Assembly: GCA_963753615.1 (NCBI GenBank) | Contig: CAVWCW010000024.1 | Location: 1 to 64,000, forward strand | Length of the DNA: 64,000 nt | Direction of reading: 5' to 3' | Source: CAVWCW01 sp963753615 | Lineage (GTDB): Bacteria > Pseudomonadota > Gammaproteobacteria > Chromatiales > Chromatiaceae | Made by a program: the position numbers and the translations under genes | Notes under the pieces: model-generated | The model's input: only the letters and a program-made list of their open reading frames with translations | The model's database searches: none | What the model was told of the DNA's origin: nothing | Shown here: positions 8,973 to 17,804 of the stretch, in pieces | Layout: every line of letters starts with the position of its first letter | Position numbering within the stretch: the first letter of the stretch is position 1

Positions 8973-9377
8973 TCAGTTCGCCTTGGAGCCGGTCAGATCC
9001 CAGGCGTAGGTGCAATCGAGGTGAGCAAGCACCGAGACCAGGCCGCTCTCGCCGCTTTCCAGGATCACCGCCAGTGGCGGCCGCCGGCCAAAGTGGCGGT
9101 TGGCCTGCCGCATCCAGCGGGCGCGCATCTGCGGATTGGTGGGGAAGGTGGTGCGCAAGGCTTCGGAAATGCGCAGTAGAAACTCGATCCGTTTCATCAA
9201 TCCGGGGTCCTCGGGAAAGGGGGTATCGTCCCGGTACCTGGCCAGCCCGCGTGCCTTGACGGATTCGGGCATATCCAACACCAGTAAAATCTCCCGCCCC
9301 TGCAGGCCCCAATCGTCCATTAATTGCATGGTGCTGCGGGTCAGGACCATGCGCTCCTCTTCGCTCATCTGCGGCAT
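8973..9377 (-). CDS. MbcA/ParS/Xre-type antitoxin family protein, orphan
   Basis: 134 residues from the ATG at 9377, which has GGAG seven bases upstream; a longer frame to a TTG at 9416 lacks such a site. The C-terminal half (residues about 70-125: RARWMRQANRHFGRRPPLAV, then a Gly-Leu-Val helix) resembles the toxin-binding domain of the Xre/MbcA/ParS (DUF2384) family, and the N-terminal half looks like its helical DNA-binding part. No RES-domain toxin (ParT/MbcT type) lies next to it: the flanks are a response regulator and an unrelated unknown gene. The family call is moderately sure; the antitoxin function is not. Confidence 0.65.
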   Translation of the reverse strand: MPQMSEEERMVLTRSTMQLMDDWGLQGREILLVLDMPESVKARGLARYRDDTPFPEDPGLMKRIEFLLRISEALRTTFPTNPQMRARWMRQANRHFGRRPPLAVILESGESGLVSVLAHLDCTYAWDLTGSKAN

Positions 9378-9478
9378 ATCGAATCTCCTCGGGCGCTGTT
9401 CCCAATCGTCACTCAAAAGCCCGTCAGCTTAGCATGGTTGGCCCCTGCCAATCCCATGTATTGGCAGGGTATATCGGT

Positions 9479-9931
9479 TCAGGTGGCGAAAAGACGTTGC
9501 CACCAACGCCTGCGATTGGCGGGGAGCGGCTGATTGGCCGGCAGGTCGCAAGGCGGGATCAGGCTCATCACCCAGCCGGGCAGGGGCGGATTGTCGCTGT
9601 AGCCGCAGGACACCCCGAGGTTGTGGGGGTCGTAGATCTTGACGAAGCCCGGCTGTTGCAGGTCGTCGGCATAGACGATGCCGCAGTAATCTTCCTGGTG
9701 CTCATTGCGCAACAGGCGGTCGATCTCGTCGATAAAGGTCAGCACCTGCTCCCGGTCCGCCGGCGACTCCGGCGGCGCATGACCCACCGCATAGAGGTAC
9801 CATCCGGCATCCGCCCCCTGGCGCAGGCGCTCCCAGAGCGCATCCAAATGATGCCAGCGCAGTGCCGAGGTAAAACTCCCGCGAAACGCCTGCAGATAGG
9901 CCTGCTGCCTTGGGTCTTCGATCGCATGCAT
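9479..9931 (-). CDS. Conserved hypothetical protein upstream of purC
   Basis: 150 residues from the ATG at 9931, chosen because GGAGG lies six bases upstream; the frame extends further 5' without such a signal. Aromatic-rich globular sequence with WYLYAVGHAPPESPADRE, EDYCGIVYADD and IYDPHNLGVSCG, and a positively charged tail (NRRRWWQRLFAT). No signal peptide or membrane helix. I do not recognise a family with a known function. It is divergent from purC and the two starts are 118 bases apart, so the promoter region is shared. Confidence 0.7.
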   Translation of the reverse strand: MHAIEDPRQQAYLQAFRGSFTSALRWHHLDALWERLRQGADAGWYLYAVGHAPPESPADREQVLTFIDEIDRLLRNEHQEDYCGIVYADDLQQPGFVKIYDPHNLGVSCGYSDNPPLPGWVMSLIPPCDLPANQPLPANRRRWWQRLFAT

Positions 9932-10015
9932 GGGCCGCCTCCAGGTCCACGATCTCCATGCGTCCAGTATAACCCGAGCGCGCGCAAACTTGCTCCGGCC
10001 TCGGAGGTTCGCGGT

Positions 10016-10021
10016 TATAAT
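10016..10021 (+). promoter_or_regulatory. Predicted -10 box of purC
   Basis: A perfect TATAAT 28 bases before the purC ATG. The best -35-like TTGCTC (9990-9995) is 20 bases upstream, longer than ideal, so the promoter may be weak or activator-dependent. Its transcript would have a leader of only about 20 bases. Confidence 0.45.
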
Positions 10022-10049
10022 CATCATTTTTGCCGGGAAGCTGCGTCCC

Positions 10050-10956
10050 ATGAGCCCATCCTCTGCCCTGTTTGAGTCTTCGCTGCCGGGCCTGCGCCTG
10101 CTCAACCGCGGAAAGGTGCGCGACATCTACGAGATCGATGCCGAGCAGCTGCTCATCGTCACCAGCGACCGGCTGTCCGCCTTCGACGTGGTGTTCCCGC
10201 AGCCGATCCCCGGCAAGGGGGAGGTGCTGACCCGGGTCTCCAACTTCTGGTTCCGGCGCATGCAGGGGTCATCCCCAACCACCTGCTGGAACGCCCGCTG
10301 GCGGAGCTGGTGCCGAATCCCGAGCAGCGTGCCCAGCTTGGCGACGGGCGATCGTCGTGCGCCGGCTGCGCCCGCTGCCGGTGGAAGCCGTGGTGCGCGG
10401 CTACCTGATCGGCTCCGGCTGGAAGGACTATCAGCGCAGCGGTGCGGTGTGCGGCATCGCCCTGCCCGCGGGACTGCGCCAGGCCGATCAACTGCCCGAG
10501 GCCATCTACACGCCCTCGACCAAGGCCGCCATCGGCGGCCACGACCAGAACATCGACTTCGCCGCTACGGTGGAACTGCTGGGGCGCGAGCTTGCCGAGC
10601 AGGTGCGCGAAGTCAGCCTGCGCCTGTATAGCGAAGCCGCCGCCTACGCCCGGGAGCGCGGCATCATTATCGCCGACACCAAGTTCGAGTTCGGGCAGGA
10701 CGCCGCCGGCAAGCTGTACCTTATCGACGAGGCCCTGACCCCGGACTCCTCCCGCTTCTGGCCTGCGGATCAGTACCGGCCCGGGAGCAGCCCGCCGAGC
10801 TTCGACAAGCAGTTCGTGCGCGACTACCTGGAGCGCCTGGACTGGAACAAGGAGCCGCCGGCCCCCCAGCTGCCGGAGGAGATCATACGCAAGACCGGAG
10901 ACAAGTACCGCGAGGCCGAACGCCGGCTAACCGGCGCCGCCCCGGGGGCGGTTTGA
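10050..10956 (+). CDS. purC: Phosphoribosylaminoimidazole-succinocarboxamide synthase, frameshifted as assembled
   Basis: Makes SAICAR from CAIR and aspartate in purine synthesis. The N-terminus carries LLNRGKVRDIYEI and TSDRLSAFDVVF; later parts carry PVEAVVRGYLIGSGWK, IYTPSTKA and KFEFGQD, all SAICAR-synthetase motifs. The frame changes twice, near 10266 (in a run of four G) and near 10343 (GACGGGCG), each fitting one missing base. Restoring two bases gives 909 bp and 302 residues, the normal length of the long PurC form. The stop overlaps the next gene by four bases. Sequencing error is the likely cause. Confidence 0.92.
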
Positions 10957-11213
10957 ACAAACCCAAGGCGCCGCGGGTACTGCTTTTCAGCGCCGGCCGC
11001 TGCGCCCATTGCGCCCGCACCCGGGCCCTGCTGCGGGCCCAGGGCGTACCCTACCAAGAGCTGGACGTGGGACGCTCGGCCGGCGCCGCCGCCCGCTTCC
11101 GCCGGCTCGGGGCGCGGGGAGTGCCGGTGCTGCTGGTCGGCAGCCACCGCATCGACGGCTTCCAGCCGGAGGCCATCCGGCAGGCCCTGCGCCAGGCAGG
11201 TCTCGCCGGATGA
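10953..11213 (+). CDS. Glutaredoxin-like protein
   Basis: 86 residues with a TTG start overlapping the purC stop. Thioredoxin-fold features are seen: a beta strand, then CAHC at residues 17-20 as the redox centre, the cis-proline region GVPVLLVG, and a final helix. The CxxC with Ala-His is unusual for classical glutaredoxins (CPYC) and closer to small glutaredoxin-like oxidoreductases. The TGA overlaps the srkA ATG, so purC, this gene and srkA are probably one transcript. Confidence 0.82.
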   Translation: MNKPKAPRVLLFSAGRCAHCARTRALLRAQGVPYQELDVGRSAGAAARFRRLGARGVPVLLVGSHRIDGFQPEAIRQALRQAGLAG

Positions 11214-12187
11214 ACCCGCATCCCTATCAGGGCCTGGACCCGGACACCCTGATCGGAGCGGTGGAGTCCTGCGGCTATCTGGCCGACGGTCGCCTGCTGG
11301 CCCTCAACAGCTACGAGAACCGGGTCTACCAGATCGGCATCGAGGACGCCGCGCCGCTGGTCGGCAAGTTCTACCGCCCGGAACGATGGAGCGATGCGGC
11401 GATCGAGGAGGAGCACCGCTTCGCCTTGGCCTTGGCGAGCCGAAGAGATCCCGGTGGTGCCGCCACTGCTGGACGCCGTCGGACGGAGCCTGCACCGCCA
11501 CCAGGGCTTTCGCTTCGCGCTCTATCCGCGCCAGGGAGGCCGCAGCCCGGAGCTCGAGGACCTGGATAATCTGCGCTGGCTGGGGCGCTTTCTCGGTCGC
11601 ATCCACCAGCTCGGGGCGGCGCGCCCGTTCGAGCACCGCCGGACCCTGAGCCCGGAAGTTCTGGGGAACCGGGCGGCGACCTTCGTATGCAGGAGGCCAA
11701 GCTGCCGTTGGACTACGAGCGCCGCTATCGCGATCTCACCGAGACGCTGCTGCAGGCCGTCCACGAGCGCTTTGCCGAGGTTGCTTACCGCGGCCTGCGG
11801 CTGCACGGCGACTGCCATCCGGGAAACGTGCTCTGGACCGATCAGGGGCCGCACTTCGTGGACTTGGACGACTGCTGCAACGGCCCCGCGGTGCAAGATC
11901 TTTGGATGCTGATCCTGGGCGAGCCGGAGGAGGTGCAGCGCCAGTGGCAGGCACTGCTCGAGGGCTACGAGACCTTCCGCCCGTTCAACCCGCGGGAGCT
12001 GGCCCTGGTCGAGCCCCTGCGCTGCCTGCGGATGATCCATTACGCCGCCTGGCTGGCCCGGCGCTGGGACGACCCGGCCTTTCCCCAGGCCTTCCCCTGG
12101 TTCGGCAGCCACCAGTACTGGCAGCAGCACTTGGCGTCATTGGAGCAGCAATTGCCGGCGCTCGACGCAGCGCCGGTCTTCTACTGA
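11210..12187 (+). CDS. srkA: Stress response serine/threonine kinase A (YihE family), frameshifted as assembled
   Basis: A cytoplasmic kinase of the choline-kinase-like fold. N-terminus YQGLDPDTLIGAVES and LNSYENRVYQIGIED (nucleotide loop), then LHGDCHPGNVLW (catalytic loop, with D and N) and FVDLDDCCNGPAVQDLW (metal-binding DxD), all as in SrkA. The frame changes near 11445 (one extra base) and near 11685 (one missing base). The net length of 978 bp equals 325 residues, the family size, so two compensating indels are likely. It starts four bases inside the glutaredoxin gene and ends converging with the CPCC gene (7-base overlap). Confidence 0.9.
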
Positions 12188-12581
12188 AGCCGCCGCCAGT
12201 ACGTGGAACGCCAGTAATACAGCACGGTGCGATCGCGCCAAGGGTAGCTGAGCGCATAGTCCTCGCCGCGCTGGGGCTGCTCGATATTGTCCAGTTCCGG
12301 ATCCAGCGGGCGCCAGTCCGGATCCAGGCGATCGCTCCTCCAACGGCGCGCGCGCCAGACCGCGGTTCTTGTGCTGGGCAACTCCGTAGCGGCGGTAGTT
12401 CTGCTGGGCGGCGCTCAGGCTCACCCCGTTGGAGATGCTCGGCATCAGGGGGAAGCGAAGTTGCGCCAGCTCGTCCTCCCAGAGACAGATCGGGCAGACT
12501 TCGTGACTGCCCGGTTCGCGCCGAAACACGAGGTGGCCGCAGCAGGGGCAGGGGTAAAAATCGGGGGTCCTGGTTGTGCAT
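12181..12581 (-). CDS. CPCC family cysteine-rich protein, frameshifted as assembled
   Basis: A small zinc-ribbon-like protein. From the ATG at 12581 the reading is MHNQDP, then an extra C in a run of five C moves the frame to FYPCPCCGHLVF, followed by EVCPICLWEDEL, the paired cysteine motifs that define the CPCC family. A second extra base near 12330 leads to DPDWRPLDPELDNIE and the stop at 12181. Removing both bases leaves 132 residues. The two CxxC-type motifs probably bind one zinc. Function unknown. Confidence 0.75.
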
Positions 12582-12610
12582 GCTGGTCCTGAGGACAGCT
12601 GGGCAAAAAC

Positions 12611-12636
12611 AAAAGGGGCGCTCAGCGCCCCTTTTT
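12611..12636 (-). terminator. Intrinsic terminator after fba, possibly bidirectional
   Basis: GGGGCGC, loop TCA, GCGCCCC, with AAAACAAAA on the left and TTTTT on the right. On the minus strand the hairpin is followed by TTTTGTTTTTG, placed 28 bases after the fba stop, so it ends the glycolysis/Calvin transcript. On the plus strand the five T could also stop read-through from srkA. Confidence 0.85.
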
Positions 12637-12663
12637 GCAGTTTAGACCGAATTGAGCCCGAAA

Positions 12664-13732
12664 TCAGCCGACCTTCGGGTCCAACTCGCCGCTGGCATAG
12701 CGGGCGAACATGACCTCCAGAGATACCGGTTTGATCTTGGAGGCCTGACCGGCACAGCCGAAGGCCTCGTAGCGGGCCTTGCAGATCTCCTTCATGGCCG
12801 CGGTGGCTGCCTTGAGGAACTTGCGCGGATCGAAGTTGGCCGGGTTCTCGTGCAGGTGCTTGCGGATGGCGCCGGTGGAGGCCATACGCAGGTCGGTGTC
12901 GATATTGACCTTGCGCACGCCGTTCTTGATGCCTTCCTGACGATCTCTTCGACCGGCACGCCGTAGGTCTGGCCCATGTCGCCGCCGTAGTTGTTGATGA
13001 TCTCCAGCCAGTCCTGCGGCACCGAGGAGGAACCGTGCATCACCAGGTGGGTGTTGGGGATGCGGGCGTGGATTTCCTTGACGCGCTCGATGCGCAGGAT
13101 CTCGCCGGTCGGCTGGCTGGGTGAACTTGTAGGCGCCGTGGCTGGTGCCGATGGCGATGGCCAGGGCGTCGACGCCGGTCTTCTTGACGAAGTCGGCGGC
13201 CTGCTCGGGGTCGGTCAGCAACTGGTCCATGGTCCAGCTTGCCTTCGGCGCCGTGGCCGTCTTCCTCACCCATCTCGCCGGTTTCCAGGGAGCCCAGGCA
13301 GCCCAGCTCGCCTTCCACCGACACACCGCCGGCGTGGGCCATGTCGACCACGGTCTTGGTCACTTCTACATTGTATTCGTAGCTGGACGGGGTCTTCATG
13401 TCCGCCATCAGAGAGCCGTCCATCATCACCGAGCTGAACCCGGACTGGATGGAACGCAGGCAAACCGCCGGCTCGGAGCCGTGGTCCTGATGCATGACGA
13501 TCGGGATATGCGGATACTGCTCGATGGCGGCAATGATCAGGTGCCGCAGGAACGGCTCGCCGGCATAGGAGCGGGCGCCGGCGGAGCCCTGCATGATCAC
13601 GGGGCTGTCCACTTCGTCCGCAGCCTGCATGATCGCATGCACCTGCTCCATATTGTTGACATTGAATGCGGGCATGCCGTAGCCGTTTTCGGCCGCATGG
13701 TCCAGCAGTTGACGCAGGGAAATCAGAGCCAT
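12664..13732 (-). CDS. fba: Class II fructose-1,6-bisphosphate aldolase (Calvin cycle type), frameshifted as assembled
   Basis: Condenses dihydroxyacetone phosphate with glyceraldehyde 3-phosphate (or erythrose 4-phosphate) in the Calvin cycle, or cleaves FBP in glycolysis. Start at 13732 has GAGGAGG five bases upstream. Motifs: PAFNVNNMEQ, VMHQDHGSE (zinc histidines and proton donor), GVSVEGELGCLG, AIGTSHGAYKF, VMHGSSSVPQ and NIDTDLRMA. Three frame changes (two extra bases, one missing) scattered between about 13240 and 12940 are needed. Correcting them gives 355 residues, the normal size for the Calvin-cycle subtype. Last gene of the tkt-gap-pgk-pyk-fba block. Confidence 0.93.
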
Positions 13733-13797
13733 CTTAGCCTCCTCGCTATTGAGCTACTCAAAGAAACTCGGGTTGTGAACAGCCGCCTCGCGGCGAC

Positions 13798-15258
13798 TCA
13801 ATCGTCGCGCGGCAGGCGATGCTCGCCCACCCGCATAATCTTCATGATATTGGTTTGGCCTTCGACCCCGGAGCGGTCGCCCTTGGTGATGATCACCAGA
13901 TCGTCGCCGCGCACCGCACTGCGCCGCAGCAACTCGTCGATAACCTCTTCGTTGACCTTGGCCACATCGGTGCTGGCCACGTCGAAGCTGACCGGGTAGA
14001 CGCCGCGAAAAAGAGTTACCTTTCTACGCGTTGCCACATGGCGCGTCAAGGCGTAGATGGGTATCCCGGAACTGATGCGCGACATCCACTGGACGGTGGA
14101 GCCCGACTCGGTGAGGGCGGCGATCGCCTTTACGTTCAGGTGGTTGGCGGTGTACATGGAGGCCATCGCGATGGCCTCGTCGACGCGACCGAATACCGAG
14201 TCGATGCGGTGCTGGGAGCGCCGCGCCGTGGCCTGCTTTTCCGCTTCCACGCAGACTCGGGCCATGGCCTCCACTACCTTGGCCGGACCCCGACCGATGG
14301 AAGTCTCCGCCGAAAGCATTACCGCATCGGTGCCGTCGAGCACCGCGTTGGCCACATCGAACACTTCGGCCCGGGTCGGAATCGGATTCTCGATCATCGA
14401 CTGCATCATCTGGGTGGCGGTGATCACCACGCAGTTGATGCGCCGCGCACGCTTGATCAGGTCTTTCTGCACCGCCGGCAGCTCGGCATCGCCGATCTCC
14501 ACCCCGAGGTCACCGCGCGCCACCATGATGGCGTCCGACGCCTCGATGATCTCGTCGATGGCGTCCAGGGCCTCGGCGCGCTCGATCTTGGCGACAATTG
14601 CCGCCCTCGCCGCCGGCCTCCCGCAACAGGCGCCGCGCCTCGATGACATCTTCGGCGCTGCGCACGAAAGACACCGCCATGTAGTCGGCTTCGAGTTCCG
14701 CAGCGAAGACGATGTCGTCGCCGGTCCTTGTCGGTCAGCGCCGGGGCCGACAGGCCGCCGCCCTGGCGATTGATGCCCTTGCTGTCTGGACAGCTTGCCG
14801 CCCTGAACCACCTTGCAGCGCACCCGGCTGCCCTCGACCTCGTTCGACCCAGAGCTCGATGGCGCCGTCGTCCAGCAGCAGGGTGTCGCCGCGCGAGACA
14901 TCGTCCGCCAGGTCCGGATAGGTCAGGCCGACCCGGCTGTCGTCGCCGCATCCAGCGGACAGCTCGGCGTCCAGTGATGAAGCTGTCGCCGTCTATCGCC
15001 AGCTCGGCGACAGCCGTGCGCGAAAGCGACCGATGCGGATCTTGGGGCCCTGCAGGTCCGCCAGCAGGCCGACCTGGCGGCCGCTGCGCATGCGCCCGGT
15101 TGCGCACCGTCTCGGCGCGCTGGCGATGGCGCTCATGGCTGCCGTGGGACAAGTTGACCCGGACCACGTCGACGCCGGCGTCGGATCATGTCGTCCAGTA
15201 CCTTGGGGTCGTCGGTGGCCGGCCCCAGGGTGGCGACGATCTTGGTTCGTCTCGGCAT
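13798..15258 (-). CDS. pyk: Pyruvate kinase, frameshifted as assembled
   Basis: Converts phosphoenolpyruvate and ADP to pyruvate and ATP. The start at 15258 reads RRTKIVATLGPATDD. Fragments in alternating frames follow: VRVNLSHGSHE, LADLQGPKIRIGRF and ELAIDGDSFITG. A long clean C-terminal part then reads AIVAKIERAEA, IMVARGDLGVEIG, VVITATQMMQSM and DAVMLSAETSIG. At least six frame changes lie between about 15190 and 14590, more than in any other gene here. Total length of 1461 bp fits a normal enzyme of about 480 residues. No clear ribosome site at the start. Confidence 0.9.
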
Positions 15259-15348
15259 GCTTCGGATTCACTCGGAAACGCTGAAGTGGCGTCTGCAGTT
15301 GATCAGCCGAAGCTTCAATGCAGCGCTTAGCGGCAGCTGCGCTCAGGC

Positions 15349-16553
15349 TCATCGAGCCTGGCGGATCAGCCTGCTCGCGCCGCTCCTCCAGCATGGCCAC
15401 GGCGGGCAGGGTCTTGCCCTCCAGGTATTCCAGGAAGGCGCCGCCGGCGGTGGAAATATAGGACACCTTGTCGTAGATGTCGTACTTCTGGATCGCGGCA
15501 ATGGTGTCGCCGCCGCCGGCCAGGCTGAAGCCGTTGGCATTGGCGATGGCCATGGACGACGGTCTTGGTGCCTTCGCCGAACTGGTCGAACTCGAACACG
15601 CCGACCGGGCCGTTCCAGACGATGGTGCCGGCCTTGGCGATGATGTCGGCCAGTTCCTGAGCGGACTTGGGGCCGATGTCGAAGATCATGTCGTCGTCGT
15701 CCACGTCGCCGGCGTCCTTCAGCACCGCCGGCTCGTTCTCGTCGAACTTCTTGCCGCACACCACGTCCACCGCGATCGGGATGCTGGCGCCGCGGGCGTT
15801 CATCTTCTCGATCAGCGCCTTGGCGGTGTCGACCAGGTCGTCCTCGCACAGCGACTTGCCGACGTTCTTGCCGGTGGCCTTGAGGAAGGTGTTGGCGATG
15901 CCGCCGCCGACCACCAGCTGGTCCACCTTCTCGGACAGGGCCTCGAGCACGGTCAGCTTGGTGGAGACCTTGGAGCCGCCGACGATGGCGACCATCGGGC
16001 GGGCCGGCTTGGCCAGCGCCTTGCCCAGGGCATCGAGCTCCTCGGCCAGCAGCAGGCCGGCGCAGGCGACCGGGGCGAACTTGCCGGCACCGTGGGTGGA
16101 GGCCTGGGCGCGGTGGGCGGTGCCGAAGGCGTCCATCACGAAGACGTCGCACAGGGCCGCGTACTTCTTGGCCAGTTCTTCGTTGTCCTTCTTCTCGCCC
16201 TCGTTGAAGCGCACGTTCTCCAACAGCACCACCTCGCCGTCGGCGACGTTGCGGCGGCATTGTCCAGGTAGTCCTTGACCAGGCGGCACCGGCTTGCCCA
16301 GCTTGGCGGACATGTCGTCGGCGATCGGCTGCATCGAGTTCTCCTCGTCCACCACGCCCTCTTTCGGGCGGCCGCGGTGGGACATGACCATGACCTTGGC
16401 GCCGGCCTTCATGCAGTGCTCGATGGTCGGCATGGAGGCGGTGATGCGGGCGTCGGAGGTGACCTTGCCGTCCTTGACCGGCACATTCAGGTCGGCGCGG
16501 ATCAGCACGCGCTTGCCGGCCAGATCGAGGTCGGTCAGCTTGATGAAGGACAT
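15349..16553 (-). CDS. pgk: Phosphoglycerate kinase, frameshifted as assembled
   Basis: Interconverts 3-phosphoglycerate and 1,3-bisphosphoglycerate with ATP/ADP. The start at 16553 has GGGAG eight bases upstream. Motifs: KRVLIRADLNVPV, MVMSHRGRP, LLENVRFNEGE, VAIVGGSKVSTKL, VVGGGIANTF and IVWNGPVGVFEF. A short frame excursion (about 16292-16258) and two extra bases near 15550 and 15385 disturb the reading; the last one is needed to end in ASRLIRQAR and a TGA. Correction gives 400 residues. It lies between gap and pyk, 151 and 90 bases away. Confidence 0.93.
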
Positions 16554-16704
16554 GGGGCGATCTCCCTGTGATTCAGTGATTGAAAAGCATTCAGGTCCAA
16601 GGCTGAGCCTTGCCTGAAAGCTCTGCGGGGCAGGCATCCGAGTCCAGGACCGGCGAGTCAGACTGCAGTCCGAGCTGACTCGCCTGACCGCTGACCCTGA
16701 CCGC

Positions 16705-17707
16705 TTACTTGGCATACGTGCTCCACCATGCGCAGCATGTTGCAGGTGTAGCCGTACTCGTTGTCGTACCAGGACACGACCTTGACGAAGGTGCCGTCCA
16801 GGGCGATGCCGGCGTCGGCGTCGAAGATGGACGGGGTGCCGCGGCCACGGAAGTCGGTGGAGACCACCTTCTCGTCGGTGTAGCCCAGCACGCCCCATGA
16901 TCGCCGGACTCGGAGGCGGCCTTCATGGCGGCGCAGATCTCGTCGTAGCTGGCGTCCTTGTTCAGCTCGACGGTCAGGTCGACCACGGAGACGTCGGAGG
17001 TGGGCACGCGGAAGGCCATGCCGGTCAGCTTGCCGTTGAGCTCGGGCAGCACCACGCCCACGGCCTTGGCGGCGCCGGTGGAGGACGGGATGATGTTCTC
17101 CAGGATGCCGCGGCCGCCGCGCCAGTCCTTCATGGACGGGCCGTCGACGGTCTTCTGGGTGGCGGTGGCCGCGTGCACGGTGGTCATCAGGCCGCGCTTG
17201 ATGCCCCAGTTGTCGTTCAGCACCTTGGCCACCGGGGCCAGGCAGTTGGTGGTGCAGGAGGCGGTGGAGACGATGGCCTGGCCGGCGTAGGTATTGTGGT
17301 TGACGCCGTACACGAACATCGGGGTGGCGTCCTTGGAGGGCGCGCGACTGCACCACCTTCTTGGCGCCGGCGTCGATGTGCTTCTGGCAGGTCTCTTCGG
17401 TCAGGAAGAAGCCGGTGCACTCGATGACGAGGTCGGCGCCGACTTCGTCCCACTTCAGGTTGGCCGGGTCGCGCTCGGCGGTCAGGCGGATGGTCTTGCC
17501 GTTGACGACCATGTTGCCGCCGTCGACCGAGATGTCGCCCTTGAAGTGGCCGTGCACCGAGTCGTACTTCAGCATGTAGGCCAGGTAGTCGGGGTCGAGC
17601 AGGTCGTTGATGCCGACGACTTCGATGTCCGGGAAGTCCTTGGCGATAGCGCGGAACACCATGCGGCCGATGCGGCCAAAACCGTTGATGCCGACTTTGA
17701 TAGTCAT
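16705..17707 (-). CDS. gap: Type I glyceraldehyde-3-phosphate dehydrogenase, frameshifted as assembled
   Basis: Oxidises or, in the Calvin direction, forms glyceraldehyde 3-phosphate with NAD(P). The start at 17707 has TAGGAG seven bases upstream. The Rossmann start KVGINGFGRIGRMVFRA, active-site STASCTTNCLAP, TVHAATATQKTVDGPS and SWYDNEYGYTCNMLRM are all present. Three frame changes lie near 17345, 16895 and 16712; the net excess of one base leaves exactly 333 residues, the family length. Cofactor preference cannot be read safely from the broken sequence. Confidence 0.94.
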
Positions 17708-17804
17708 TCGATTACTCCTATTGGTCGATAAGAAATAGTTCTCGGAAGGCGATGCGCCCCGCGCCGGCGGCCCGCCGAAGGGCTGCCAGCGCCGGGTTTC
17801 GCAG

